From Diadema setosum (taxonomy: Eukaryota > Echinodermata > Echinoidea > Diadematoida > Diadematidae), in assembly GCF_964275005.1 (NCBI RefSeq), contig NC_092701.1:36533520-36597519 (forward strand): a stretch of DNA of 64,000 nt, given 5' to 3'. The first letter of the stretch is position 1. Each line of letters opens with the position of its first letter. The position numbers were made by a program, and so were the translations under genes. The notes beneath the pieces are model-generated. The model was not told where the DNA came from. It worked only from the letters and a program-made list of their open reading frames with translations, and did no database searches. This document shows positions 31,601 through 40,761 of the stretch, one piece after another.

Positions 31601-34600
31601 AATAGAAAAAGATGACCCTCACAAACAAACATCAGAATAACAGATACACATTGAACAACACACTTATATCAAGAAATAATGTGGAAAGACATTAAAATCC
31701 AAATATATGGAGGATATGAAGAAATGTTCTCGTTTTGACAACACCAACCCAGTGTACACTCAAGGAGGCTATTCTCGGACGGGTACCAGTAGTCCGGGGA
31801 ACCGGAATAACACCAGCTGTAGTCATATCCAGTCAAGTATTCGTAACCAGAGGAGCAATTCAACTGAAGTAGAGACCATGTCGGATAGGAGGACTGGTCG
31901 GGGTAGAGGTCCACGGAGGAATCCACAGCAGGCCGTGAGCAGTCTGGGAAAGGAATTGAGGAACGCTGCTATGGCTACGTTTCCTATATTTATCGGCCAC
32001 AATATCATATGAAACTGGTCCGACATAGTTTGCCAAATTGTTACTACTTGTTTGTTTGTTTGTTTGTTTGTTTGTTTGTTTGTTTTTATAGTACTGTCAA
32101 TAATATATCCGTCAAGTTGTTAATGGAGTATGAATTGCTGTATGGTTTAGCAACTACCAATTGACTACATTCATAGGAATTGACACGGAATATGTGTGAA
32201 TTACTTCAGATTACTAAATATTGATATACACGTATAAACAAATTACTAGCAGTTACTGCATATTACATGAATTCTGGAAAATGGTATTATTATATGGTGC
32301 TTATGCTACAACCACATTCGTTTGCTGCTCGAGGTTGAAAAGCAGGAACCCAGACTTACCACCACCTTATACATTATATATTTCAATTCAATTCATTTCA
32401 TCGTCGATCTAACACATAAAGAGTTTGCGATGCAACATAAAGCAATTATTTACAATTGCATAAAGTGTGCGTAAATATGAATCCTACATAATATCGTTCT
32501 TTGCTTACACTTGGTTTTATGATTGCTCCTGAGTCTTCTGGATATTCGAAAACCTCAAAAAATATCCACAATGTATTCAATGACGATGTATGTTTATTTC
32601 CTCCGTACATAATAACATTTATTGTAATTCTTCTCTCGTTTTATCAATCTAGCATGTTTTTGAGTGACAGACGCTCAATTTAAACCAGGGATGCGGCAAA
32701 ACAAATAACAAACATATGTTTCTTGACGAGCTGTAACATTTGATATTAATAAACCTTTACTGATCAAGCAAGAGCCAGTTTGGAAGAGCATACTATAGAA
32801 ATTTCAGGTTACAGTGTATTCAGATTTTATCAAAGTACCTTTGAAGCGTTCGCCGCTTAACAAAGCTTTTTGCGATGATAATAGAGTAAGGTTTGTGTAA
32901 CAGAATTTAGGGAAGGTTGAGTGTTATTTTTTCCTAATCTTTTGGCAGGTCTGGCGTTTAAATCTGATACTTTTATCACTCCAATTTTCATCCCTTACGA
33001 TCAATCCTTGAAATTTTGTACCTTTGACACTGTAGGATTGATGTTTTTGGTCTTACCTTAGGTTTAACCTCCCATATCTCTACTTCCAACGTTTTTATTT
33101 CTAGCATTTACCCCGCTGATAACTTCCAATCTGAAATGCTTAACTCTTTACTGTGCTTTGTTTGCGACTGTCATGCACGCTGGAATACTTTCTTCGCCGG
33201 TTGACACAGATGTCTGCAAACTAATTGTCACTACGTAGAGCTTTATAACCAGGTCAAATTCAAAGGGATTAATAATTTCTGATGAAAAATCTTTCTCAAG
33301 AAAAGCTAGGGCATCGGCACGAAAAGTTAACTCTGACATTACTACATTTGTGAAATTTTGCCGGTGACAATTTTACATCTGTGAACATTTTTGTGTCTCT
33401 GATATATTTTTTTCTGACATTTTACTTCCCACAATTTTACAAAGCGAAACAGGGTTCAGTTTCATGAAAGTCTTATGAGAGAGTTTGTCTCTCATAAGAC
33501 ATACTTAAACGCAGTGGCGTATCTAGGGGGGGGGGGGGCAAGGGGGGCACGTGCCCCGGGCGCCACTCCTTGGGGGCGCAAAAAAAACGAAAAAAAAAAC
33601 GAAGAAGAAGAAAAAAAACGGAAAAAATGAAGAAGAAGAAGAAGAAAAAAAGAAAAGAAGAAGAAGAAGAAGAAGGAAAAAAAAAAAAAAAAAAAACTCG
33701 CCCGGAAGGGGGAGGAAGAATGGTGGGGGGGGGGCAGAAAACCAAACCAAACAAGATAAAAACTAAACGTGATGATGACGCGGACAAAAATGACAATGTT
33801 TATTGTGTTCACACAAGAATTCCATGTTCTGTGAGCTGAAATACAAAAATTTTCGGCTCGCTCGCTGCGCTCGCTCGCCAAAATTTATACAAAAAAGAAG
33901 GTAAGAACAAAACATGATGATTACAAAATGACAGTGTCTATTGTGTTCACACATGTAATTTTATATTTAGCAGGCAAAATGTTTCACGGAGCAGCGGCTG
34001 CAATTTCTTTCGTTCTGAAGCGATCGCCAATTGGATCAAAAGAAGGCGCCAACGGTTTCGAACATACGGGGGGGGGGGGGGGGCGCAAAAAACCCCGAAT
34101 CAAACAAGATAATTACAAGACGTAATGATGACGCGGAAATGTTAGGCTCACTCGCTCGTACTAATTTAGAGTATTTTTTCAAGTCCTCGGTTTGTTGGTA
34201 TAAATCGTTAACTATAAGGCCGGTACTATATCTTGATTAGAATTGTAAGACTTAATAAGCAAAAAATGACAAGAGTTTCATGATTTGTAAGCTGAAATAC
34301 AAACATTTTCGGCTCGCTCGCTGCGCTCGCTCGCCAAAATTTGTATAAAAAAAGAGAAGAAGATAAGAACAAAACGTGACGATGACGCGGACAAAATGAT
34401 AATGTCTATTGTGTTCACTCATGTCATTTTATATTTAGCAGGAAAAATGTTACACGGAGCAGCGACTGCAATTTCATTCGTTCTGAAGCGATCGTCGATT
34501 TTATTAAAAGAGGACGCCAACAGTTTCGAACATACGGGGGAGGGGGGCGCAAAAAAAAAATAAAAAAAGATAAGAAAAAAACGTAATGATGACGCAGAAA

Positions 34601-37600
34601 TATACAAATTTCGGCTCATTCGCTCGTACTAATTTAGAGTATTTTTTCAGGTCCTCACTTTGTTGGTATAAATCGTTATCATTAAGGTCGTCACTATAAT
34701 TGTGAGATTTAATAAGCAAAAAATGACATGAATTCCATGTTTTGTAAGCTGAAATACAAAAAATTTCGGCTCGCTCGCTGCGCTCGCTCGCCAAAATTTA
34801 TATAAAAAAGACAAGAACAATACGTGATGATGACGAGGACATATACAAATTTCAGCTCACTCGCGCGTACTAATTTAGAGTATTTTTTAAAGTCCTCACT
34901 TTTTTGGTATAAATCGTTATCTATAAGGCCGTCACTATATCTTGATTAGAATTGTAAGATTTGGTAAGCAAAAAATGACAAGAATTCCATGTTTTGTAAG
35001 CTGAAATACAAAAATTTTCGGCTCGCTCGCCAAAATTTATATTAAAAAAGATAAGAACAATACGTGATGATGACGAGGGCATATACAAATTACAGCTCAC
35101 TCGCGCGTACTAATTTAGAGTATTTTTTAAAGTCCTCACTTTTTTTAAATCGTTATCTATAAGGCCGTCACTATATCTTGATTAGAATTGTAAGATTTGG
35201 TAAGCAAAAAATGACAAGAATTCCATGTTTTGTAAGCTGAAATACAAAAATTTTCGGCTCGCTCGCTGCGCTCGCTCGCCAAAATCTATCAAAATTCATT
35301 ACATTTAAATCACCCTCAAAAGATCCCTTTTAAGTGCTTGAAAAGCATCATGTGGACTTTGTTTAAAGTCCCTACCGGGATGGGGTTGGGGTTGAACACT
35401 TTTTCAGAAATTAGGGGCGCAATTTTCGTGCTTGCCCCGGGCGCCGTTTTCCCTAGATACGCCACTGCTTAAACGGATTGGCTTTGGCATTTCTGAGATT
35501 TATGTAAAGACTTTTATGTGATAGCTTCATGGAACGGACCCGGCCTTTACCGAGATCTAAGCCAGTGTGTGCTTTGAGTGCTGATTCGCACAGAAAGCAC
35601 CTAAGCGAAATACAGAATACGAAGTACGAAATGAGCCGCTCAGTATAACCTCCAGTTTAAGCTGCTAATTCTGGATTTTTTTTTCTATAGATTTTTCTTT
35701 AAAAGCAGAAAAGATAATTAATCAGAAAATTTTATTGGTGTTACTACCCCTCGTCACTTTTAACGATTAATGGTTACAAAGACAAAAAACAAACAAACAA
35801 AAGACAAACAAACAAGAGAGAAGAGAAAAAAAAATAGAGGGAGGTGAACGCTGACCTGTACGATGCATTTGTTTCTTTTTGCACCCACCCACCCACACAC
35901 CCACACACACACACACATACACACACACAAACTGAAGTTAAAAGAAAATAAGGCATCACTGAATAGTGCATCTCAAGAGAGCGCGCCCATTATTTCTTTA
36001 CAATATTGATGCGATGAGTTTTATTTTCTTCTTTTTTTTTGCAGGGGGTTACAAAGCGAAAGAGGTAATGGCAAACGTGTGTTGCAGATAGACAGTTGCC
36101 TCAATTAGGATGAAGAAATATATCTTATGTACTGCTAGTAGATTATCCCCATCAAATCTCTCATTAAGTAATAGTAGAATCCTTAGGTTGAGTGATTTGT
36201 TTCATTTTCATATCGGAACGCTTATGTATTCGTTACCCAGACAGGAACTTCTAGCATCATTGTTAGTTAAAATGACAGTTTTGATGATTTCCCCACCAGG
36301 CAGTCATCATCCTTTTATTCATCTTTGTTGAGAACCCCATTTAATATGCAAAGAACATTAGTTTACCCTGGTCCATTATTTTGGAGCTCTTTACCATCTA
36401 ATGTAAAACAATCAGCAAACATTTTCTCATTAAAGAGCAAATTGAAAGACTAGCTTATAGAAGCAAATATTGATCCTTCTCTCTCTCCCCTCTTCTCTAG
36501 TTACTTTTCATGTCTCCCACTGTGATTCTTGGCACTCAATACTACGAGCGGTAGCTATCATCTTCATGAATATTTTGTGGTAGTCAGCTACAGTTTATTT
36601 CAGCGTTCAGTGTATGAAGAATTCTACAGTCATAAGAGGTAGAATATTGTAGTAATGTATATACATTTTCCGTACCTCTGTGGCCATTTCATAAATTTTC
36701 GGTAACCTATGCTTTACAAGGCAAGCCTCTTTAATTTTTCCCTCAAAAAAATATTGTGTCTTTTCTGCTAGTTCTAGAAGAATTCTTCTAACATGTATCA
36801 TTCACATAATTTTGGTAATGTTTTGTAATGTTGTTTCATTTTTAAATAATTTTTCATTATAATGGAACAATACGTAAAATCATAGAACATACAGAAAATT
36901 AACTATGATAAACAACAAAAGGATCCTTTATCAATGAAAAAAAAATGCAGCTGACTGGCACTATAAAATATTACATTCATTAAACAAAAATTACATTGAC
37001 AGTCAACCTGCACAACTGATGCTAATGCATGACTGTACAAACATGCTTCCTGAAATTTATAGAAATGGTGCTTGGCGAAGACTATGTGAAAAAAAAATGA
37101 AAAAGAGTGGAGATGAATGATGAAAGAGAAAAAAAATGTGGTAACCTAAAGCATCAAGATTTGAATAACGAATGTAACTTACCTTCCATTTAATTGTGGC
37201 CATAACGCAGGTTAAGTAATATTGCCGTTTGTAATACCAAAATGTTCGTTCTATCGTAATAAATAAATTGCAGTCATTTTGAATACTATTTAGAATCAAA
37301 CTTCAGGAGAGAGATCAGTGATTTCTTCTACCTCTGAAATCAAAAAGAAATAAACGCTGAAATAATTCAATGAACACTATGTATTGTTATGTTATTGTTA
37401 AGTGAGACATTAACATCTAAGTAAGATGTGTGGTCTCACAGCATTTTACGCTACTTGGTACCAATCATAGTAGAAGAGATTTGGAAATAAAATTGAAGGG
37501 GTCGGTGCAATATAGTGCTGACCCACACAATAGCCATTTTGAGATAATTGCTGTTGAATGTTTGGAAAGTCCATACATTGTACATTAATAAAACATGAAT

Positions 37601-37950
37601 GCATGCATTTTTTTTTACCATCTTATAGGTTGAATTCAAATATGATATTTTCACGGAGGTTAGAGTGAAGGCTAAGGATTATGAAAATGCATGTAACTCA
37701 ATTTTGACAAAAGTGTGGATTAGCACTATATTGCACCGACCCCTTCAATTATGCTTTGCAAGGATCACGTATTCTTTATCCCTCAAAACTTCTGCTCCGA
37801 ATTTTCCAGGCGTGTTGATTGGTTCCTGTTAGCTGAAGATTCTAAACGAATGACTCAAAATGTTGTTTCGAAGTTGGCTTTCGTCTTACCTTGCAATGAC
37901 GGAGCGACGCATGCCAGGAATACCAACGCAGATATCATTTGGGGAATCAT
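18808..37950 (-). CDS. Gene A: CCP (sushi)-ZP domain transmembrane protein, complete
   Basis: Ten exons join in perfect phase to give 455 codons: 37950-37890, 31943-31749, 30160-30113, 28932-28894, 26936-26758, 26152-25967, 24669-24452, 21715-21619, 19801-19615, 18965-18808. Domains: signal peptide 1-20; one CCP/sushi module about 21-85 with four cysteines; Pro/Thr-rich linkers 86-114; ZP domain about 115-370 with ten cysteines (four in ZP-N, six in ZP-C); furin-type site RARR at 367-370; transmembrane helix about 412-432; basic 23-residue cytoplasmic tail. ZP modules polymerise into filaments after furin-type cleavage, and CCP modules bind proteins or glycans. The protein is therefore probably a surface or shed matrix protein; its ligand is unknown. 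It is a close paralogue of gene B. The 5.8-kb first intron and most others contain transposons. Confidence 0.9.
18971..19312. repeat. Intronic tandem duplication of about 170 bp
   Basis: The order ATAACCATCA, TGAATAT, ACTCAAA, AAGAT, GTCATTA, AACAAC, GACCCAG, ATATTTCAAGAT occurs twice in direct orientation, at about 18973-19130 and 19157-19312, in the intron just before the transmembrane exon. Confidence 0.7.
19615..19801 (-). CDS. Gene A exon 9: end of ZP-C with furin-type site
   Basis: 187 bp, phase 0-1. It encodes [19 protein letters not shown] followed by SRGC, that is four cysteines in the ZP-C consensus, then VTRARRD, a dibasic RxRR furin-type cleavage site, and a Ser/Gln-rich spacer. 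The length is identical to the gene B counterpart. Long plus-strand frames over this exon are its antisense shadow. Confidence 0.93.
20168..20642 (+). mobile_element. Non-coding DNA-transposon-like repeat (GGGGCATTCCAGACG family)
   Basis: It starts AGGGGCATTCCAGACGATTT and ends GGAGATCTCCTTTA, with weakly complementary ends (AAAGG..GATTTTCA). It aligns with 56188-58802 and, inverted, with 9880-10540. A short AT array lies inside. It sits in gene A intron 8. Confidence 0.65.
21619..21715 (-). CDS. Gene A exon 8: ZP-C segment
   Basis: 97 bp, phase 2-0. It encodes (G)CGVDSTVISYNLG, the ZP-C equivalent of the common NGCPxD motif, then FKGFAVDAFTFIGDYEQ. The length and most residues match gene B exon 49182-49086. 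Confidence 0.92.
21800..22148 (+). mobile_element. 5'-truncated LINE fragment (RT C-terminus)
   Basis: Codons at about 21825-22049 give RHEVYNVRSSSDALLLQTP, WGDRAFSVMGPTLWNQLP and FKSKLKTYLF, the conserved LINE C-terminal pattern GP.LWN.LP...FK..LK. Only the last about 75 codons and some 3' UTR remain. It is antisense to gene A. Confidence 0.78.
22160..23012. mobile_element. Long-TIR mariner-like non-autonomous element
   Basis: The left end CTAGGTGTTACAAAAAAC and the right end (reverse complement CCAGGTGTTACCAAAAAC) are flanked by TA on both sides (22158-22159 and 23013-23014). The arms remain recognisably complementary for about 330 bp: TTTTGATCCTTAATAGTTC near the ends, then ATTGATATGAG, AACCCTCTGTACAAAATT and CCTGAACAAT. 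The 853-bp element is therefore almost a foldback. TA target duplication and the YAGGTGT end fit the Tc1/mariner group. No transposase frame is present. It sits in gene A intron 7. Confidence 0.8.
23098..23368. repeat. (ATT)n microsatellite
   Basis: About 265 bp of ATT repeats with ATC and GTA interruptions. It generates spurious poly-Ile, poly-Tyr and poly-Asn frames on both strands. Confidence 0.97.
24452..24669 (-). CDS. Gene A exon 7: ZP-N/ZP-C junction
   Basis: 218 bp, phase 0-2. It encodes [40 protein letters not shown] and the DG that precedes the next cysteine. DSCWATP is the typical first ZP-C cysteine region. The acceptor lies 12 bp from the (ATT)n tail of a SINE. Confidence 0.93.
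24682..25146 (-). mobile_element. tRNA-headed SINE with (ATT)n tail, same family as 59857-60175
   Basis: On the minus strand it begins GGGGGCGCTGTGGCATAGTG (A-box region), carries a B box AGTTCGAATCC, a body with ACCCACCATGTCCCTC and AGGGCCCTCTGGTAGAGC, then ACCCTGGGTGAATAAGA and an ATT array of about 240 bp (24682-24921). It is inserted between gene A exons 6 and 7, in the same orientation as the gene. Confidence 0.85.
25286..25663. repeat. Cluster of short microsatellites (AT, CT, AT, GT)
   Basis: Four arrays: TA at about 25286-25341, CT at 25439-25461, AT at 25479-25514 and GT at 25636-25664, in gene A intron 6. Confidence 0.9.
25967..26152 (-). CDS. Gene A exon 6: ZP-N, second half
   Basis: 186 bp, phase 0-0, opening CAAGAAGCAGAC after TGCAG. 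It encodes [37 protein letters not shown] (fourth ZP-N cysteine within NVTC, a possible N-glycosylation sequon) and a Ser/Tyr-rich end. It is nearly identical to gene B exon 52712-52527. Confidence 0.93.
26758..26936 (-). CDS. Gene A exon 5: ZP-N, first half
   Basis: 179 bp, phase 1-0. It encodes [34 protein letters not shown] and STRYDQCGTIQI, supplying the first three ZP-N cysteines. The donor is GTAAGTGAGG. A longer minus-strand frame (to 27051) runs past the acceptor but is not supported as coding upstream of 26936. Confidence 0.93.
27050..28105 (+). mobile_element. 5'-truncated LINE fragment, second family
   Basis: An intact frame at 27072-27704 encodes the end of an RT and its C-terminal region: LKYLGVYFDENLNWSPHIS, YYSLILSHIDYCAVVWGNC, LQRLQNKYARLI, YNNLPSTVQ and TFKRQIRS. 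About 380 bp of 3' UTR and an (AAT)n tail at 28084-28105 follow. The sequence differs from the 11.5-kb LINE. It is inserted antisense 114 bp upstream of the gene A exon 5 acceptor. Confidence 0.85.
28894..28932 (-). CDS. Gene A exon 4: short Pro/Thr linker
   Basis: 39 bp, phase 1-1, between the acceptor TTTTCCTCAATCACAG and the donor GTAAGTG. It encodes PTPPYWVTDGPI, joining the linker to ZP-N. The flanking intron sequence is duplicated around exon 3, although the exon bases are not. Confidence 0.8.
29081..29262. repeat. Long hairpin, 78-bp arms
   Basis: The arms 29081-29158 and 29185-29262 are complementary with only two mismatches by my reading. They begin TAAAGGTTTTATGACATCCA, with a 26-base loop. 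It lies between the two duplicated linker exons of gene A. It may be a foldback MITE, and as part of the intron RNA it would form a long dsRNA stem. Confidence 0.85.
29285..29568 (+). mobile_element. LINE 3' UTR remnant
   Basis: The segment ends GAAATGAAAATAAATCTGAA followed by a short (TCTTGAA)n-type tail, the same 3' design as the 11.5-kb LINE. No coding part remains. Confidence 0.5.
30113..30160 (-). CDS. Gene A exon 3: short linker
   Basis: 48 bp, phase 1-1, acceptor TGAGCAATCACAG-like (minus strand reads TTGCTCAATCACAG) and donor GTAAGTG. It encodes TGYMNTQGPFTNPRN. It joins the CCP exon to exon 4 without breaking the frame. Confidence 0.78.
30161..31748 (-). other. Gene A intron 2
   Basis: AT-rich intron with a G/C run (31412) and an (AAAC)n array (31506-31546). 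No further exon was recognised. Confidence 0.6.
31749..31943 (-). CDS. Gene A exon 2: CCP/sushi domain
   Basis: 195 bp, phase 1-1, acceptor CCTTTCCCAG. It encodes DCSRPAVDSSV, LLQLNCSSGYEYL, YSWCYSGSP and NSLLECTL: the four cysteines and the aromatic before Cys3 expected for a CCP module of about 60 residues. I placed the donor at CTGG/GTTGGT because it keeps Cys4 and phase 1. An alternative donor GAGT/GTACAC also gives phase 1 but loses that cysteine, so the 3' boundary is less certain than the rest. Confidence 0.82.
33512..35467. mobile_element. hAT-like non-autonomous element with internal repeats
   Basis: The termini are CAGTGGCGTATCTAGGG and its complement CCCTAGATACGCCACTG, flanked by a perfect 8-bp duplication CTTAAACG at 33504-33511 and 35468-35475. 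TIRs beginning CAGTG and 8-bp duplications are hAT hallmarks. The interior is non-coding: a purine-rich GAA/GA tract (33578-33705), G runs, and repeated blocks of about 460 and 220 bp. Each block ends near GGCTCGCTCGCTGCGCTCGC (about 33853, 34310, 34768, 35256; shortened at 35020). Minus-strand frames reading ASERSERA-type peptides come from this block and are not genes. Confidence 0.88.
36100..36460 (+). mobile_element. Degraded LINE C-terminal fragment
   Basis: The translation LRLSDLFHFHIGTLMYS aligns with the TDLFLFNLGQFMYK region of the 11.5-kb LINE. In another frame PGPLFWSSLPSNVKQ and FSLKSKLKD follow, matching GPSYWNSL...FKRRLKS. Frameshifts and a stop separate the parts. Confidence 0.7.
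37491..37750. mobile_element. MITE with terminal inverted repeats
   Basis: The ends AATTGAAGGGGTCGGTGCAA and its continuation TATAGTGCT are complementary across about 30 bp (37491-37520 and 37721-37750). The element is 260 bp and non-coding, about 140 bp from the gene A signal-peptide exon. Confidence 0.8.
37890..37950 (-). CDS. Gene A exon 1: start codon and signal peptide
   Basis: From the ATG at 37950-37948 the exon encodes MIPQMISALVFLACVAPSLQ and one extra base before the donor GTAAGACG (phase 1). The peptide has a short polar start, a hydrophobic core and a small-residue end, as expected for a signal peptide. Phase 1 joins exactly to the CCP exon, giving DCSRP immediately after the predicted cleavage region. 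Confidence 0.82.
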
Positions 37951-39341
37951 GTTGGATCTCGATATTTTCTTCTCTTCACAAGATATGTAATCGATGTCTG
38001 CAGGAAAAAAAAAGTCAGAAAAAAGAAGTCAGACATTTGTAGAAATGGCCATTTTCCACACAAATTTAGGGAAACAACGTAAAGATATCTTTACTTAGTA
38101 TTCCTGCTGTTCTGAATCTATTTTTTTTTTCACCGCACAGTAAATGCGTGCCATAAAGGTTTCTCAAGTGGGGGAGAGTATTAAATGATCTCACTAACTT
38201 TATAAAATGAAGGGATACCCGATACTCCAATTTTGAATACTGTGTCATAGTAATTTACGTAGAGGTTTATTGGTACGTTGAAGTGAATCAAAACCAGGTT
38301 CTGAAGATGGACAACATTCATATCGGGTATAGCACTTCTGTTTCCTCTTGAGGTGATCCGTTTCTTTATCGAACAAACTTAATTCTGGGATATTATGCCA
38401 TGTGCTGCCGTGAAAGTTTTGGTTCAATGTCAAACTGAATATAACTAATCTATTAATGCCTCCTAACTTGGAAGTGGTGTTGACTCTCAGGCTTAAAGCA
38501 GAAGTCCCTTCCTCCCAAGGTGTAGAGAAATTGTCGGACACTATTTCAAAGGTCTAAACCTACCTCTTCTCCGAGCCTTTTCTTGGTTCCTTTCAAGCAC
38601 CCTCCTCTGATGCTAAATGAGACAAACTCGCAAAACTCACACTAATGTATTCCTCAGATTCATGATTCGTGCCAAACTATTCCTCACGTTTAGCAGTGTA
38701 GCGCGTAGATAAGAATACGCCCAACAAGCTTCCCGTCGCCATTAGCGCGATTTTTCATGTTCCTGAAGAGATTAGACAATGTAAAGTAAACTAGCTTTTG
38801 TAAACGTTAGACGCAACATGCGTGAAATTTCACACGCATTATCAAGTTTTGAATTACTATCAAGCTAGAACAATAGCAAAGGCCACCCACTGAAACATTT
38901 ATCACCATGAACTTCCAGGATATGTTACACGCCATTTCTTAGTACATCACTTTACCGCTGGTAACATTATGTTATTTTTTTTTCTTTTTAGAGGGCTCAT
39001 TGTCATGTCGTAACATATTCAGTGTTAATCATTGATGTTACCAGTTGATAATAACTGAAAGGCTGAGGTAATATTGACTTGCAGCCTTGGAAATAATGAT
39101 ATCGGAGAACAGGTGCATCACAATTTGTGAAACTAAGTTATTCAAATGAGACATGAATGACGGCTCTTACGTCAATGAAGCATGGAGTTCAGATTCTGTT
39201 TCACGACGAACTTTGATGGTAGAATATTGATGAGTTATCACCGAGCATGTTATACAATCTGTAAGTATGCTTGACCAAGACGTAAAACACACTGATTAAA
39301 TTCTTATTTTCAATCTCTTTTCTTTTGTATCTCTGAACACC

Positions 39342-39649
39342 ATGAGTACGTCACGAGTTCGACACCCACGAATCATACAGCCCACGAGTCATACAGTCCA
39401 TCTGAGTCACACAGTCCATGAGTTAAACAACGAGACACACAACCCATGAGTTCGACTATGCAAAGCGAACAAGGCCCACAAGACGGACACACCACCCGTG
39501 TTGTGATGTCGTACTCGTGGGCTGTTTTTACCTAGTGTCGAACCCATGGGTCTTATTTCCCTACATCGAACTTATGGGCTGTTTGACTCATGGGCTGTCC
39601 AACTCACTGGCTGTATGACTCGTAGGTGTCGGTCTCGTAGGATGACCCC
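39342..39649. mobile_element. Foldback element 2 (308 bp), TU-like
   Basis: It consists of inverted arrays of short units of the type CCCACGAGTCATACAG and CACGAGTTCGACAC. It begins GTACGTCACGAGTTCGACAC and ends with the complement GTGTCGGTCTCGTAGGATGA. It is flanked by a perfect 8-bp duplication TGAACACC at 39334-39341 and 39650-39657. It shares terminal units with the larger element at 40762 and lacks an interior. Confidence 0.85.
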
Positions 39650-40761
39650 TGAACACCTGGGGGAGGATTGTCAGTAACACACATAACTGAATAAAACATC
39701 AATTATGGAAAGGTGGTCAGTATGCTTTTTAGTAAATGACCAATGTCCAAAGTCAATCAAAGCCAATGATTTTAACTGCACTGCCGTTTATGTTGCTGTA
39801 ATGTTACAGTTTTGATATAAGTTAACCTATTGGCAGGGAAAGAAAAATCATCTAATAATTTGTTTTTCTCCAATATTTGTTTTGATATAATGATATAATT
39901 TGGAATGTTACTGGTAAATCACATTTTAGACTCCTCAGAAGTTTTAAAACAAAACAGATAGAGCCATTCAGAATAATTTTTTGAACTCCACAGGAAGAAT
40001 AAAACAAAACAGTAAGATGAAGCATTCGTTATTCACGTCTTTCCACTCAAAAACTTCTTAACTCTTTCAATATAACCAAACAAATCCGGTATAACGATTC
40101 ATATCAATGTGTTGGAGTAATAACCACGTTATCAGCATAATGTCTCAATTTCTAATTAATTTGTCTTCCGATCAAAAGAAAACATCAAGAGTCTACCCAA
40201 TGAGAGTTATATCACACTAGGCAGGCTCTTGGTATTCAGGTAAACTATGGTTTGCCCAATCCTTGAACAAACAGCGGCAAAACAAACATTCATTTAAATA
40301 TGAGTATAACTGTGTTCTTCTTGAAAGCGCCCTCTATTCACGCATTTAGTTATGGTTGTAGTACTGTTGGATTTATTCTCCCAGGTAACTCTATAAATCT
40401 TCACATTAAAGTAAAATCTTTCTCCTCTTGAGCTGTCAGTTTAAGTTCAGAGCTTGTAGATTTTGTTCCCACCCCTCTCTCCCTCTCCCTCTCTCTTGCA
40501 GCCTGTCCGGACCCCTAGAAAGTCCAGCATCATAGATTTCTTACAAAAAGTAAAGCTTAAATATGGCTGTCTACTTGGTTTTGTCTTTGTTTCTACTTTT
40601 GAGATTTTACTCACTACTTCACCTTGTCACTTTAAGATATTGACATATCTATGACACAAGAATTTATCCTCTCAGTCTGTCTGTGCGTCTGCTTGCAAAA
40701 GTCAGCTATTTTTTTCCCACCACTTCGTAACACGACAGCTATTTCACCCACAAATATGATT

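Larger units (their letters stand above)
31944..37889 (-). other. Gene A intron 1 (5.9 kb)
   Basis: The large first intron contains a (TTTG)n array (32044-32086), a hAT-like element (33512-35467), a degraded LINE fragment (36100-36460) and a MITE (37491-37750). No additional exon was recognised. Confidence 0.65.

Noticed and set aside
33473..34794. Minus-strand frames with MASERSERAE-type starts and Lys/Phe-rich stretches
   Set aside because: They arise from internal repeats and a purine tract of a non-autonomous hAT-like element.
38245..38541. Minus-strand frame resembling a LINE C-terminus
   Set aside because: Only a short TWHNIPEL-like match; too weak to list as an element.
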